This document shows positions 44,322-52,786 of a stretch of 64,000 nucleotides of DNA, one piece after another. The stretch's first letter is position 1. Each line of letters begins with the position of its first letter. The stretch comes from Bacillota bacterium (GTDB lineage Bacteria; Bacillota; Clostridia; Oscillospirales; Acutalibacteraceae). The position numbers and the translations under genes were made by a program. Where the stretch lies: the NCBI GenBank assembly GCA_023391275.1, contig JAEWBE010000009.1, positions 57,188-121,187 of the forward strand, read 5' to 3'. The notes below the pieces were generated by a model. The model was not told the origin of the DNA. It made no database searches and was given only the letters and a program-made list of their open reading frames with translations.

Positions 44322-45359
44322 ATGCCGCTGAATCGAAAAATTAAAGTCCTGATTGTAGATGATTCCCTGTTTTTCCGGACAGCGCTTCAAAAAGCACTGG
44401 TCGGTGACTCGGGGCTGGAAGTTGTCGGTACCGCCGGAAGCGCTCTTGAAGCGGAAAAAAAAATTAAAGAGCTTTTGCCGGATGTAGTTACCCTGGATGT
44501 GGAAATGCCCGACATGAAAGGCACGGATTTCCTGAAAAAGTTAATTCCGGTTAATCCCCTGCCCGTTGTGCTGGTCAGTTCTTTAAATATAGGAATTTTT
44601 GAAGCGCTGGATGCCGGCGCGGTTGATTTTGTAAAAAAACCTACTATTCAAAACGACAGTGACTTCCAGTTCTTCTGCAACGAGTTGTCTGTCAAAATTA
44701 AAATAGCGTCCTCCGCAAAAGTAAAAAAGACAGTTTTGCCCACCGACCCTTTACCGTCCCAAAGTTTGAAGGCGGGTGACAGCAGCGAGCATGTGATTGC
44801 AATCGGTGCCTCCACCGGCGGTACGGAAGCTACACTGGAAATTCTGAAGCAGCTGCCGGCCAATATTCCCGGCCTTGTAATCGTTCAGCATATGCCGGTT
44901 GGATTCACGAAAATGTATGCGGACAGGCTGAACCGGATTTGCAGCTTTACGGTTTTGGAGGCCCAGAACGGCGACCGTGTGAAACAGGGGCAAGCACTTA
45001 TCGCGGCCGGGGACAAGCATATGACTTTGGCAAAGGATTACAAAGGTTATTATGTAAAATGCGCTGAAGGGGAAAAAGTGAGCGGGCACTGTCCGTCCGT
45101 GGATGTGCTGTTTCGTTCGGTTGCCAAAACAGCGGGCAGGGATGCTATTGGCGTAATTTTAACCGGTATGGGCCGCGACGGTGCGCAGGGGCTCCTTGAA
45201 ATGAGAAAAAACGGGTCCTTCACCATTGGACAGGATAAAGCATCTTGTGTCGTTTATGGAATGCCGATGGTCGCGTTTGACATTGGGGCGGTAATGAAGC
45301 AGGCCCCTTGCCAGTCCATTGCCGGCCTGATCATCCAGCGGCTGAATCAGACAAAATAA
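44322..45359 (+). CDS. cheB: CheB receptor methylesterase/deamidase
   Basis: 345 residues. Receiver domain with phospho-acceptor Asp59 (VVTLDVEMPDMKG), a linker, then the methylesterase domain with the Ser of IGASTGGTEA, the His of VIVQHMPVGF and the Asp of LTGMGRDGAQG. Removes methyl groups added by CheR. Ribosome site weak, translation probably coupled to cheR. Confidence 0.97.
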   Translation: MPLNRKIKVLIVDDSLFFRTALQKALVGDSGLEVVGTAGSALEAEKKIKELLPDVVTLDVEMPDMKGTDFLKKLIPVNPLPVVLVSSLNIGIFEALDAGAVDFVKKPTIQNDSDFQFFCNELSVKIKIASSAKVKKTVLPTDPLPSQSLKAGDSSEHVIAIGASTGGTEATLEILKQLPANIPGLVIVQHMPVGFTKMYADRLNRICSFTVLEAQNGDRVKQGQALIAAGDKHMTLAKDYKGYYVKCAEGEKVSGHCPSVDVLFRSVAKTAGRDAIGVILTGMGRDGAQGLLEMRKNGSFTIGQDKASCVVYGMPMVAFDIGAVMKQAPCQSIAGLIIQRLNQTK

Positions 45360-45368
45360 TATTTGTGC

Positions 45369-45427
45369 TTACCGGGCGAAAAATTGAGGGGTTCAAACCC
45401 TTGTAATTTCTTTGTTCGGTAATCTTT
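45369..45427 (+). terminator. Probable terminator after cheB
   Basis: Nested pairing: AGGGGT (45387-45392) with ACCCTT (45397-45402) around a TCAA loop, and an outer TTACCG (45369-45374) with CGGTAA (45417-45422), followed by TCTTTT. Confidence 0.5.
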
Positions 45428-45480
45428 TGCGGAATTTCAGTAACAAATTTACTGAATTATGAAAAAATTGTCAATTTTAG

Positions 45481-45507
45481 TTCAATTTCAGAGAAAAGGG
45501 CCGATAT
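45481..45507 (+). promoter_or_regulatory. Sigma-D promoter for the second mcp
   Basis: GCCGATAT (45500-45507) is a perfect -10; TTCA (45481-45484) 15 bases upstream is a poor -35. It makes the in-frame GTG at 45514 fall at the transcript start, arguing for a later start codon. Confidence 0.62.
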
Positions 45508-45591
45508 TTATTTGTGAGGAACGTTATATCAACCTGCGCAATTTTTTTGCTTTGTTATAACGCAATAATTGGAAAGAGATGTGAGAAATCA

Positions 45592-47739
45592 GTGAAGAAA
45601 GCAGGAAAAATAAAAAAAGAGGCCAAAGTGAAAAAGCCTAAGACAAAAGTACACGCAAAGGCAAAAATAAATTCTATGCTGAAGACGAGATCAATAAAAA
45701 GGACTCTTTTAGTCGGAATGGTCAGCTTGGCAGTGGGTATTACGATTCTGTGCGGTGTTGCTTCCGGGTTTGTTTTGTACTATGGCAACCAGCAGAGCAT
45801 GACGGATGAAGTTGAAATGGCTTCTAAAGCCTACAATCGGCTGGCTCAGGCAAAAATTGATCAGTACAAGCTGGCAATTGCACAAATTGCAACCAATGAT
45901 TCCATTACGGATCCCAGTGTTTCCGCAGATAATATCAAACTGTTAAAAGTCAGGCTGGCCAGCCAGTATAATTTTGATGAGGTTCATATCGCGGATAAAA
46001 CCGGGATGTCCGACAATAAAGTTAACATTAGTGACCTCGAGGTTTTCAAACAGGCCATGTATGGAAAAACATATGTTTCAGGCCCGATGCCAAGCCAAAG
46101 CGATCCAAAGGAAATGGTCCTTTATATAGCCGCCAAAATTAACAACTGGAACGCATACGAAGGAGTGGTATACGGGACTATAAAGACTGAGGTATTCAAT
46201 ACACTAATCGCTAACGCAAAAATCGGCCAAAGCGGTTACAGCTATATTGTTGATGAAAAAGGTACGATTCTCGCGCATAAGGACAGAGATGTTGTAAACA
46301 ATTCTACCAATTATATAGAAAAGGCAAAAAAAGACAGTACCTTTGCCGGCATTGCGAAAGTAGTTCAGAATATGGCTACTGGGAAGACGGGCAACCAAAC
46401 TTATATGATGAATGGAAACGAATATTTTGCATCATATTGCCCGCTCTCGAATACGAGTGGATGGTCATTTGCGTCGGTTGCAAAAGTTTCGGAAATGATG
46501 AGCGGATTTTACAATGCAATATTAATAATGAGCATTTTAGTCTTTGTGTTTATCGTTATTTCCTGCCTGATTGCACTTCAAATTGCGAATCCAATTGCAA
46601 AACCGATTATCAGCCTGGTTCAGCGCATTGAAAAACTGTCGGAAGGCGACCTGCGCTCGCCAGTTCCGGAAATTAAAAGCAAAGATGAAATTGGTATTTT
46701 GGCCTCGTCCTTTACCAGTACGGTAAATACGCTGAACGGATATGTCGGAGAGATTTCAACGGTTTTGGATTCCCTTGCCGATGGGGACTTCACGGTGGAA
46801 ACCCATCAGAACTATAAAGGGGATTTCGTGGAGATCGAGACCGCTTTGAATTCCATTATTTCCGGACTGAGCGGGATATTCTCCAATATTAACCAATCTG
46901 CCGATCAGGTGGCAAGCGGAGCGGGTCAGGTGGCAAGTGCCTCCCAGGCTTTGTCCCAGGGTGCGGCGGAGCAGGCAAGTTCCATTGAGGAACTGTCCGC
47001 TTCCATTACGGAAATTGCCGACGGAGTAAATCAAAACGCTTCGAACGCGGCGACCGCAAACAAGTTTTCTTTGGAGGCTTCCAGTGAGGTGGAGGCCGGA
47101 AACGGGCATATGCAGCAAATGGTTGCGGCTATGCACGATATCAGCGAGTCTTCCGGTAAAATCGGTAAAATCATTAAAACAATTGAAGATATCGCATTTC
47201 AAACCAATATTCTCGCGCTGAACGCGGCAGTTGAAGCGGCTCGCGCCGGTGCTGCCGGCAAAGGGTTCGCGGTCGTTGCGGATGAAGTAAGGAATCTTGC
47301 CAGCAAGAGCGCAGAGGCGGCGAAGAACACTACTTCGCTGATAGAAAATTCATTGCACGCAGTGGAAAAGGGAACGCTGACTGCCAATCAGACCGCGGCA
47401 TCACTGAATGTGATTGTGGAAAGTGAGAAAAAGACGGCGGGCCTCATCAGCGAGATTGCGGAAGCGTCCAATAATCAGGCGACTTCCATCAGTCAGATTA
47501 CGCTCGGTGTCGATCAGATTTCCGCTGTGGTGCAGACCAACTCAGCCACCAGTGAGGAAAGCGCCGCCACCAGTGAGGAACTGAATGCTCAGGCACAGGC
47601 ATTAAAAAGAATTCTGTCTGCAATAAAGATAAAAAATAATCTCAGTCAGCCCCAGGATTTATCGGATTCTGTTGCCCGGAAAGATTATGACACCAGCCCG
47701 GAGCAGTCAGATAAGAACGCGGAAAACGGGAAATATTGA
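45592..47739 (+). CDS. Methyl-accepting chemotaxis protein with Cache sensor domain
   Basis: 715 residues from GTG 45592; an earlier GTG (45514) lies at the expected transcript start and lacks a ribosome site. A Lys/Ala-rich cytoplasmic leader of about 37 residues comes first, then a membrane helix (about 39-65), an extracellular Cache domain with GYSYIVDEKGTILAHKD, a second helix (about 305-330), HAMP, and the signalling domain with tip QTNILALNAAVEAARAGAAG. No CheR-docking pentapeptide is seen at the end. Start codon moderately uncertain. Confidence 0.93.
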   Translation: MKKAGKIKKEAKVKKPKTKVHAKAKINSMLKTRSIKRTLLVGMVSLAVGITILCGVASGFVLYYGNQQSMTDEVEMASKAYNRLAQAKIDQYKLAIAQIATNDSITDPSVSADNIKLLKVRLASQYNFDEVHIADKTGMSDNKVNISDLEVFKQAMYGKTYVSGPMPSQSDPKEMVLYIAAKINNWNAYEGVVYGTIKTEVFNTLIANAKIGQSGYSYIVDEKGTILAHKDRDVVNNSTNYIEKAKKDSTFAGIAKVVQNMATGKTGNQTYMMNGNEYFASYCPLSNTSGWSFASVAKVSEMMSGFYNAILIMSILVFVFIVISCLIALQIANPIAKPIISLVQRIEKLSEGDLRSPVPEIKSKDEIGILASSFTSTVNTLNGYVGEISTVLDSLADGDFTVETHQNYKGDFVEIETALNSIISGLSGIFSNINQSADQVASGAGQVASASQALSQGAAEQASSIEELSASITEIADGVNQNASNAATANKFSLEASSEVEAGNGHMQQMVAAMHDISESSGKIGKIIKTIEDIAFQTNILALNAAVEAARAGAAGKGFAVVADEVRNLASKSAEAAKNTTSLIENSLHAVEKGTLTANQTAASLNVIVESEKKTAGLISEIAEASNNQATSISQITLGVDQISAVVQTNSATSEESAATSEELNAQAQALKRILSAIKIKNNLSQPQDLSDSVARKDYDTSPEQSDKNAENGKY

Positions 47740-47844
47740 TCAGTACATATGACAGCTGTTTACGGCTAAAAGTTCCCCGAAATCGTTCAGACCGGTATTG
47801 AAAGAAGAGAACGGCTCCAAATTACGGAAAACAGTTTATAAAAG

Positions 47845-47886
47845 AAGACCCGAATCGGCGCTGCAAAGCACCTTTTCGGGTCTTTT
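47845..47886. terminator. Terminator between mcp and yifB
   Basis: AAGACCCGAA (47845-47854) pairs with TTCGGGTCTT (47875-47884), followed by TTC TTT. Suits the rightward mcp and the converging yifB. Confidence 0.8.
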
Positions 47887-47919
47887 CTTTGGAAATTTCG
47901 ATGTACCGATTATGAAATC

Positions 47920-49452
47920 CTACCGTTCCTTCATCCAATATTTTCGGTCCAGGCTGCGGTACTGCACCGCCTCTGCCACATGGCGGGATTCGATTTCAGC
48001 GCTCCCGTCCAAATCGGCAATGGTACGCGAAACCTTCAGCACACGGTCGTAGGCTCTGGCGGAAAGTCCAAGCTTTTCAAATGCTCTTTTTAACAGGATG
48101 CGTCCGTCATTGCTTAAGCGGCATACTTCATGCAGCATGTCGGATGTAATTCTGGCGTTGCATGTGACAGAGGTACCCTGAAAGCGCTCAGTTTGAATTA
48201 TCCGGGCCGCGTTGACGCGTTTCTTTATCACTTCGGAGCTTTCCGCTTTTTCTTCCGAGGCGATTTCGTCGAATTCCACCGGAGGCACTTCAATATGCAG
48301 GTCAAGCCGGTCCAGCAGCGGGCCGGAGACTTTTGCAAGGTAGCGGGAAACCGCGCCTGCGGAACAGGTGCAGGGTTTGGCGGGATGGCCGAAATAGCCG
48401 CAGGGGCAGGGATTCATCGCGGCAACAAGCATCACGGAACAAGGGTAGGCAATGGTGCCGCTGACACGTGAAATCGTCACCCTTCCGTCTTCAATCGGCT
48501 GACGGAGCACTTCCATTGCGGCGCGCGAAAATTCCGGGAGCTCGTCCAAAAACAGTACACCGTTGTGAGCCAATGAAATTTCTCCCGGCCGCGGAATACT
48601 TCCTCCGCCCGAAAGACCCGCAGCGGAAACCGTGTGGTGCGGGGACCGGAACGGTCTCGTTTTCACCAGTGATACTCCATCCGGAATTGCACCGGCAATG
48701 GAATGGATTTTTGTCGTTTGAATGGTTTCTTCAAATGTCATGTCAGGAAGAATGGAGGGCAGTCTTTTTGCCAGCATGCTTTTACCGGAACCCGGTGGCC
48801 CGATCAATAGCACGTTGTGGCCGCCTGCAGCGGCGATTTCAAGAGCCCGCTTTGCTTCGAACTGACCGCGCACCTCGGAAAAATCCGGCAGAGGCACGCT
48901 GTTTTGCGGAGCATCCGCGCTTGACTGAGCGGGTTCGATTTTTTCGCGCCCGGTCAGATGCTTCAGCAGAGCCGGCAAATCTTTTACCGGGTAGACCTGT
49001 ATTCTCTCCACAACGGCACCTTCGGCGGCATTCGCTGCAGGTGCATAAAACTTTTGAAAACCGTCTGCCCGCGCTTTCATTACCATAGGAAGAACGCCTT
49101 TTACCGGCCGGACTTCCCCTGTCAGGGAGAGTTCGCCTATGAACACGCTGTCGTCCAGCTCCGCACTCAGCTGTCCGCTTGCCTTCATCAGTGTAATCAT
49201 CAGTGGGAGGTCATAAATAGGTCCTTCCTTGCGCCGGTCTGCAGGCGCAAGGTTGACCGTAATTTTATGAACCGGAAACTCAAATCCGCAGTTTTTCATT
49301 GCGGAGCGCACCCGGTCGCGTGATTCCTTTACAGAAGCATCCGGCAGGCCCACCACATCAAAGCTCGGCATTCCGATAGAAATATCCGCCTCTACTTCGA
49401 CGGTGAAAGCGTCCATTCCGTACAGCCCCATGCTATATAAACGAGATACCAT
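47920..49452 (-). CDS. YifB/ComM family Mg-chelatase-like AAA+ ATPase
   Basis: 510 residues from ATG 49450-49452, six bases after GGAGGG; an ATG two codons earlier abuts the site. N-terminal ChlI-like domain (GMPSFDVVGLPDASVKESRD), AAA+ core with Walker A GPPGSGKSMLAKRLP and NGVLFLDELPEF as Walker B, Cys-rich NPCPCGYFGHPAKPCTC, and the C-terminal Mg-chelatase domain. In transformable bacteria ComM is a branch-migration helicase; the role here is inferred. Confidence 0.94.
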   Translation of the reverse strand: MVSRLYSMGLYGMDAFTVEVEADISIGMPSFDVVGLPDASVKESRDRVRSAMKNCGFEFPVHKITVNLAPADRRKEGPIYDLPLMITLMKASGQLSAELDDSVFIGELSLTGEVRPVKGVLPMVMKARADGFQKFYAPAANAAEGAVVERIQVYPVKDLPALLKHLTGREKIEPAQSSADAPQNSVPLPDFSEVRGQFEAKRALEIAAAGGHNVLLIGPPGSGKSMLAKRLPSILPDMTFEETIQTTKIHSIAGAIPDGVSLVKTRPFRSPHHTVSAAGLSGGGSIPRPGEISLAHNGVLFLDELPEFSRAAMEVLRQPIEDGRVTISRVSGTIAYPCSVMLVAAMNPCPCGYFGHPAKPCTCSAGAVSRYLAKVSGPLLDRLDLHIEVPPVEFDEIASEEKAESSEVIKKRVNAARIIQTERFQGTSVTCNARITSDMLHEVCRLSNDGRILLKRAFEKLGLSARAYDRVLKVSRTIADLDGSAEIESRHVAEAVQYRSLDRKYWMKER

Positions 49453-49482
49453 TCCCATCCCTCCGCCAATCCATCTGAAATT

Positions 49483-49511
49483 ATTATACTCCCGCTGGAA
49501 GCATATGGCAA
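49483..49511 (-). promoter_or_regulatory. Sigma-A promoter for yifB
   Basis: On the minus strand TTGCCA (49506-49511), 17 bases, TATAAT (49483-49488). Confidence 0.72.
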
Positions 49512-49587
49512 TTATTATGCATAAACATAGGGAGAAAAGGCGAACCGGATCGAAGTCAGGCTAAAGGTGGATATTTTATTGCTCATA

Positions 49588-49596
49588 TGATATAAT
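49588..49596 (+). promoter_or_regulatory. Extended -10 promoter for the MATE gene
   Basis: TGA followed by TATAAT (49591-49596), an extended -10, with no good -35; about 30 bases before the start codon. Confidence 0.5.
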
Positions 49597-49625
49597 TACA
49601 AAGCATGTGCAATAAGGAGGAAAAT

Positions 49626-50984
49626 ATGATCAGGTTAATCCGCGAAAAAAGCTTTTATCAGTCGCTGGGCAGGATTGCGTTCCCGCTTGCTCTGCAAAAT
49701 CTAATCTCGGTAGGGGTTGCCATGACGGATACCGTCATGCTTGGCAGGCTGGGAGAAACGGCTATTTCCGCGTCGTCGCTCGCGAATCAGCTGTTTTTTA
49801 TTTTTACCTTCGCGCTGTTCGGCCTTTCCGGCGGATTAATCGTGCTTTCCGCTCAGTATTGGGGGAAAGGGGATACCGTGACCATCAGTAAGGTTATGGG
49901 AATAACCCTGCGTTTTTCTCTTTCCGTGGGTTTTGTTTTTACCTTTATCGGGCTTGTTTTTCCGACACAGTTTATGACTCTGTACACCAAAGACGCAGAC
50001 GTCATCGCTGCGGGCGTAAGATATTTGCATTTTGTCGCCCCGTCGTATCTGCTCAGTTCGGTTACGGTTATTTATCTGGCCGCCATGCGCAGCATGGAAA
50101 ACGTAAGAATATCGATGCTGACCAGCTGTACTTCATTTATTGTCAACGTGATATTAAACGTTATTTTGATTTCCGGACTTTTTGGTGCACCTGCAATGGG
50201 TGTGGCCGGTTCGGCGCTTGCCACGCTGATCGCCAGAGGGGTTGAATTCACCATAGCCGTCGTTTATGCCACCATGATTAATAAAAAATTCCATTTCTAT
50301 TTTCGGCATTTGTTTGAATGGGATAAGGAGCTTTTCAGGAATTATTTCAGGTACAGCGGACCGGTCATCCTGAACGAATCGCTTTGGGGCGCAGGAATTT
50401 CCATGCAGGCTGCGATCCTTGGCAATTTAGGCAAATACGCTTCTGCGGCGGCCAATGTTGTCAGTGTGGTTCAGCGCCTTACAACCATACTGATTTTTGG
50501 CGTCTGCGATTCCGCTACGGTCCTTTTAGGGAAAAAGATCGGTTCCGGTGATGAAGAAGGCGCGAAAACGGAAGCGAACACATTCGTTTTGCTGAGCGCA
50601 GGTCTTGGCGTTTTTTCCTCCCTGCTGGTGGTGATTCTCGGAAATGCTGCGGTAGCGGCAGGGGTTTTTACCATGACAGGTATTACGAAAGGGTATGTGC
50701 ACATCATGTTTTTCGGGGCGGCCGCCTTCGTGTTCCTCCAGTCCATCAGCGCGATGAATATTGTCGGCATTATGCGTGCGGGCGGCGATACCCGCGCGGC
50801 CATGGTGATAGATGTTGGCACGCTTTGGCTGGTTTCGCTGCCGGTCGGCCTTACAGTCGGTTATGTGCTTCGTCTTCCTCCGCCGTATGTGTACCTGTGC
50901 ATGTCATGTGATGAACTTCTTAAAGTCTTCATCTGCCTTATACGTTATAAAAAAGATAAATGGCTGCATAATGTTACAAGATAG
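49626..50984 (+). CDS. MATE family multidrug/metabolite efflux transporter
   Basis: 452 residues from ATG 49626 with AAGGAGG upstream. Twelve membrane helices in two six-helix halves, with the family start FPLALQNLISVGVAMTDTVM followed by LGRLGETAISA. MATE proteins export cationic compounds using Na+ or H+ gradients; the substrate cannot be read from sequence. It stands alone, with its own promoter. Confidence 0.93.
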   Translation: MIRLIREKSFYQSLGRIAFPLALQNLISVGVAMTDTVMLGRLGETAISASSLANQLFFIFTFALFGLSGGLIVLSAQYWGKGDTVTISKVMGITLRFSLSVGFVFTFIGLVFPTQFMTLYTKDADVIAAGVRYLHFVAPSYLLSSVTVIYLAAMRSMENVRISMLTSCTSFIVNVILNVILISGLFGAPAMGVAGSALATLIARGVEFTIAVVYATMINKKFHFYFRHLFEWDKELFRNYFRYSGPVILNESLWGAGISMQAAILGNLGKYASAAANVVSVVQRLTTILIFGVCDSATVLLGKKIGSGDEEGAKTEANTFVLLSAGLGVFSSLLVVILGNAAVAAGVFTMTGITKGYVHIMFFGAAAFVFLQSISAMNIVGIMRAGGDTRAAMVIDVGTLWLVSLPVGLTVGYVLRLPPPYVYLCMSCDELLKVFICLIRYKKDKWLHNVTR

Positions 50985-51288
50985 TTCCTGAAATCAATAT
51001 TAATTTTGAAGAGACAGCGGAAGCTTTCTGCAGAACTTCGTATTGCTCTGAAAGTATGTGTAACCGATTATTTTCGGTGATTCGACCGGATGTATTGTAA
51101 AGTTCCTTTTAAATACTATTTTGGAAAGTGTAAAGCAGGAAGAATTCCACACACAAGGTTGCGGTTTTCATTAAATTTAACCAAATAAAACAAATATTCA
51201 TCCTGAACAGCAAAATATTTGTTGACTTAATCGAAGAAATGAGTTATTATAAATGCATAATCTTGATTATGTCCATGAGGTGTTAGGT
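50985..51288 (+). promoter_or_regulatory. Intergenic region with sigma-A promoter for the sigma-H-like gene
   Basis: About 300 bases without a gene. The only clear element is TTGACT (51222-51227), 17 bases, TATTAT (51245-51250). A short imperfect hairpin near 51015-51035 may end the MATE transcript. Nothing else is recognised. Confidence 0.7.
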
Positions 51289-51882
51289 TTGGCTGATGAT
51301 AACCATTTTGAACAAATGGAAGATTCCACCGACGGTCAGCTTGCCAACCTTGTGAGCGGCGGCGATTCCAATGCTTTTGTTGAACTTACCGCGCGCTATT
51401 TGTCGTTGGTCAAAGCAAAGGCTGCCCGTTTTCGCAGTCCAATGCTTGAAATGGACGACTTATGCCAGGAAGGCCTGATGGGTCTTCTGAATGCTGCTCG
51501 TACTTATGATTCGGTGGCGGGGGCCAGTTTTAAAACTTACGCCGGTGTGTGCATTAGCAATCGGATGATCATGGCGTGCCGTGAGGCGGCCAGCCGGAAG
51601 AATCTTCCGCTGCATAATTTTGTTTCTCTTAGTGACCATGATATGGATTTGGATATGCCCGACCATACCACAGATCCGGAGACTGTGCTGATAGACAGCG
51701 AAAATCTGCGATTGATGCGACAGCGCATTGAAGAAACGCTTTCTCACATGGAGGAGCGTGTGCTTATGTTGTATTTGGGTGGTTGCAGTTACAGTGAAAT
51801 TGCGGCAAAGCTTGACATTACCCCAAAGGCGGCTGATAACGCCTTGCAGCGTGTTCGTCTTAAGCTTAAAAAACTTTTTTAA
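51289..51882 (+). CDS. Sigma-H-like RNA polymerase sigma factor
   Basis: 197 residues from TTG 51289, six bases after GAGGTG. The in-frame ATG at 51253 lies at or before the predicted transcription start and is unlikely. Region 2 has LEMDDLCQEGLMGLLNAART and SFKTYAGVCISNRMIMACRE; region 4 ends SEIAAKLDITPKAADNALQR. The ADNALQRVR ending and overall pattern resemble Bacillus SigH, which acts at entry into sporulation and competence. Which process it serves here is not shown. Confidence 0.88.
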   Translation: MADDNHFEQMEDSTDGQLANLVSGGDSNAFVELTARYLSLVKAKAARFRSPMLEMDDLCQEGLMGLLNAARTYDSVAGASFKTYAGVCISNRMIMACREAASRKNLPLHNFVSLSDHDMDLDMPDHTTDPETVLIDSENLRLMRQRIEETLSHMEERVLMLYLGGCSYSEIAAKLDITPKAADNALQRVRLKLKKLF

Positions 51883-51900
51883 TAAATATTTTTAATTATA

Positions 51901-51964
51901 TGCCCTGGTAGCTTAAGTAGAGCGTTGGTAATCAAAGGCGGCGGTGCAAATCCGTCTATGGGCA
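51901..51964 (+). other. tRNA-like element, probably degenerate or non-canonical
   Basis: 64 bases that look like a shortened tRNA. The ends TGCCC and GGGCA pair; a D-arm forms from GCTT (51911-51914) and GAGC (51920-51923); a T-arm forms from GGCGG (51940-51944) and CCGTC (51952-51956) with a 7-base loop TGCAAAT. Between D-arm and T-arm only 16 bases remain, too few for a normal anticodon arm plus variable loop, and the T-loop has G where T is standard. So it may be a pseudo-tRNA or a tRNA-like RNA. Confidence 0.4.
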
Positions 51965-51997
51965 AATATCTTTAATCCATAAAGCGAGGTAAATCAA

Positions 51998-52273
51998 ATG
52001 TACGAAGACAAGACTCTCATCTGCAAAGAATGTGGCGCTGAATTTGTTTTCACCGCCGGCGAGCAGGAATTTTATGCTTCCAAGGGTTTCGTAAACGAGC
52101 CCCAGAGATGCAAAGCCTGCCGTGATGCACGTAAAAATGCTGCCAAGCCAGAGCGCGAAATGTATACTGCAATTTGCGCAAGCTGCGGCAAAGAAGCAAA
52201 GGTCCCCTTTAAGCCGCGTGAAGACCGCCCTGTATATTGCAGCGAGTGCTTTGCAAAGATGAGGGAAGAATAA
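51998..52273 (+). CDS. Small zinc-ribbon protein with four CxxC pairs
   Basis: 91 residues. Cysteine pairs at 9/12, 38/41, 60/63 and 81/84 suggest two zinc ribbons. The pattern (CKECGAEFVFTAGEQEFYAS, then CKACRDARK) is a known zinc-ribbon family in Clostridia, function unassigned; nucleic-acid binding is a guess. AGCGAGG precedes the ATG. A terminator follows. Confidence 0.88.
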   Translation: MYEDKTLICKECGAEFVFTAGEQEFYASKGFVNEPQRCKACRDARKNAAKPEREMYTAICASCGKEAKVPFKPREDRPVYCSECFAKMREE

Positions 52274-52302
52274 GTCATAGATTCCTTATTCGTGACCAGA
52301 AT

Positions 52303-52333
52303 GCCCCGGATTTATTTCCGGGGCGTTTTATTT
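52303..52333 (+). terminator. Rho-independent terminator after the zinc-ribbon gene
   Basis: GCCCCGGA (52303-52310) pairs with TCCGGGGC (52317-52324) over a short loop, followed by GTTTTATTTT. Confidence 0.9.
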
Positions 52334-52353
52334 TGCCCTGAAACAGAAAGGTA

Positions 52354-52382
52354 TTGCAAACCTTTCGAGCGGGTATTATAAT
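52354..52382 (+). promoter_or_regulatory. Sigma-A promoter for the DUF1858 gene
   Basis: TTGCAA (52354-52359), 17 bases, TATAAT (52377-52382). Confidence 0.8.
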
Positions 52383-52425
52383 AAAGATGTAAAAAAATAT
52401 TCAGTAAAGCTGGAGGACAAAAACA

Positions 52426-52632
52426 ATGGCTGTAATTACAAAAGATACAATGATTGGCGATATCCTTGATATGGACAGGACTACGGCACCTTTCTTTATG
52501 GAAATGGGCATGCATTGTCTGGGCTGCCCCGCATCACGCGGCGAATCCCTGGAGCAGGCCTGCATGGTTCATGGTGTAGACGCTGACGAGATGGTTGAAA
52601 AACTAAACGCGCATATTGCCGCTCAGGCATAA
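52426..52632 (+). CDS. DUF1858 domain protein (hybrid-cluster-associated redox disulfide)
   Basis: 68 residues. N-terminal MAVITKDTMIGDILDMD and a C31-x2-C34 pair in MGMHCLGCPASRGESLEQAC, the pattern of the small DUF1858 redox-disulfide proteins. Role unknown, probably thiol redox. GGAGG precedes the ATG. Own promoter; hairpin downstream. Confidence 0.88.
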   Translation: MAVITKDTMIGDILDMDRTTAPFFMEMGMHCLGCPASRGESLEQACMVHGVDADEMVEKLNAHIAAQA

Positions 52633-52689
52633 GGTTCGGTTTGGGAACCGTGTAAAAAAGAAATTTTGGCGTAAAAGCTGAAATACAAT

Positions 52690-52723
52690 ACGGCCGCCCG
52701 GCAAGCAATTGTCGGGCGGCCGT
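52690..52723 (+). terminator. GC-rich hairpin after the DUF1858 gene
   Basis: ACGGCCGCCCG (52690-52700) pairs perfectly with CGGGCGGCCGT (52713-52723). No clear T-run follows, so termination is likely but not certain. Confidence 0.55.
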
Positions 52724-52786
52724 TGAGTATAGTTGCGTGCAGTGCGGCTGATAAAAAATTGACATTGAGGGATGGAGGCGGTGAGT

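Noticed and set aside
48468..49088. Long open frame on the plus strand inside the yifB gene
   Set aside because: Antisense shadow of a clear AAA+ ATPase; composition rich in Arg/Pro/His and no ribosome site.
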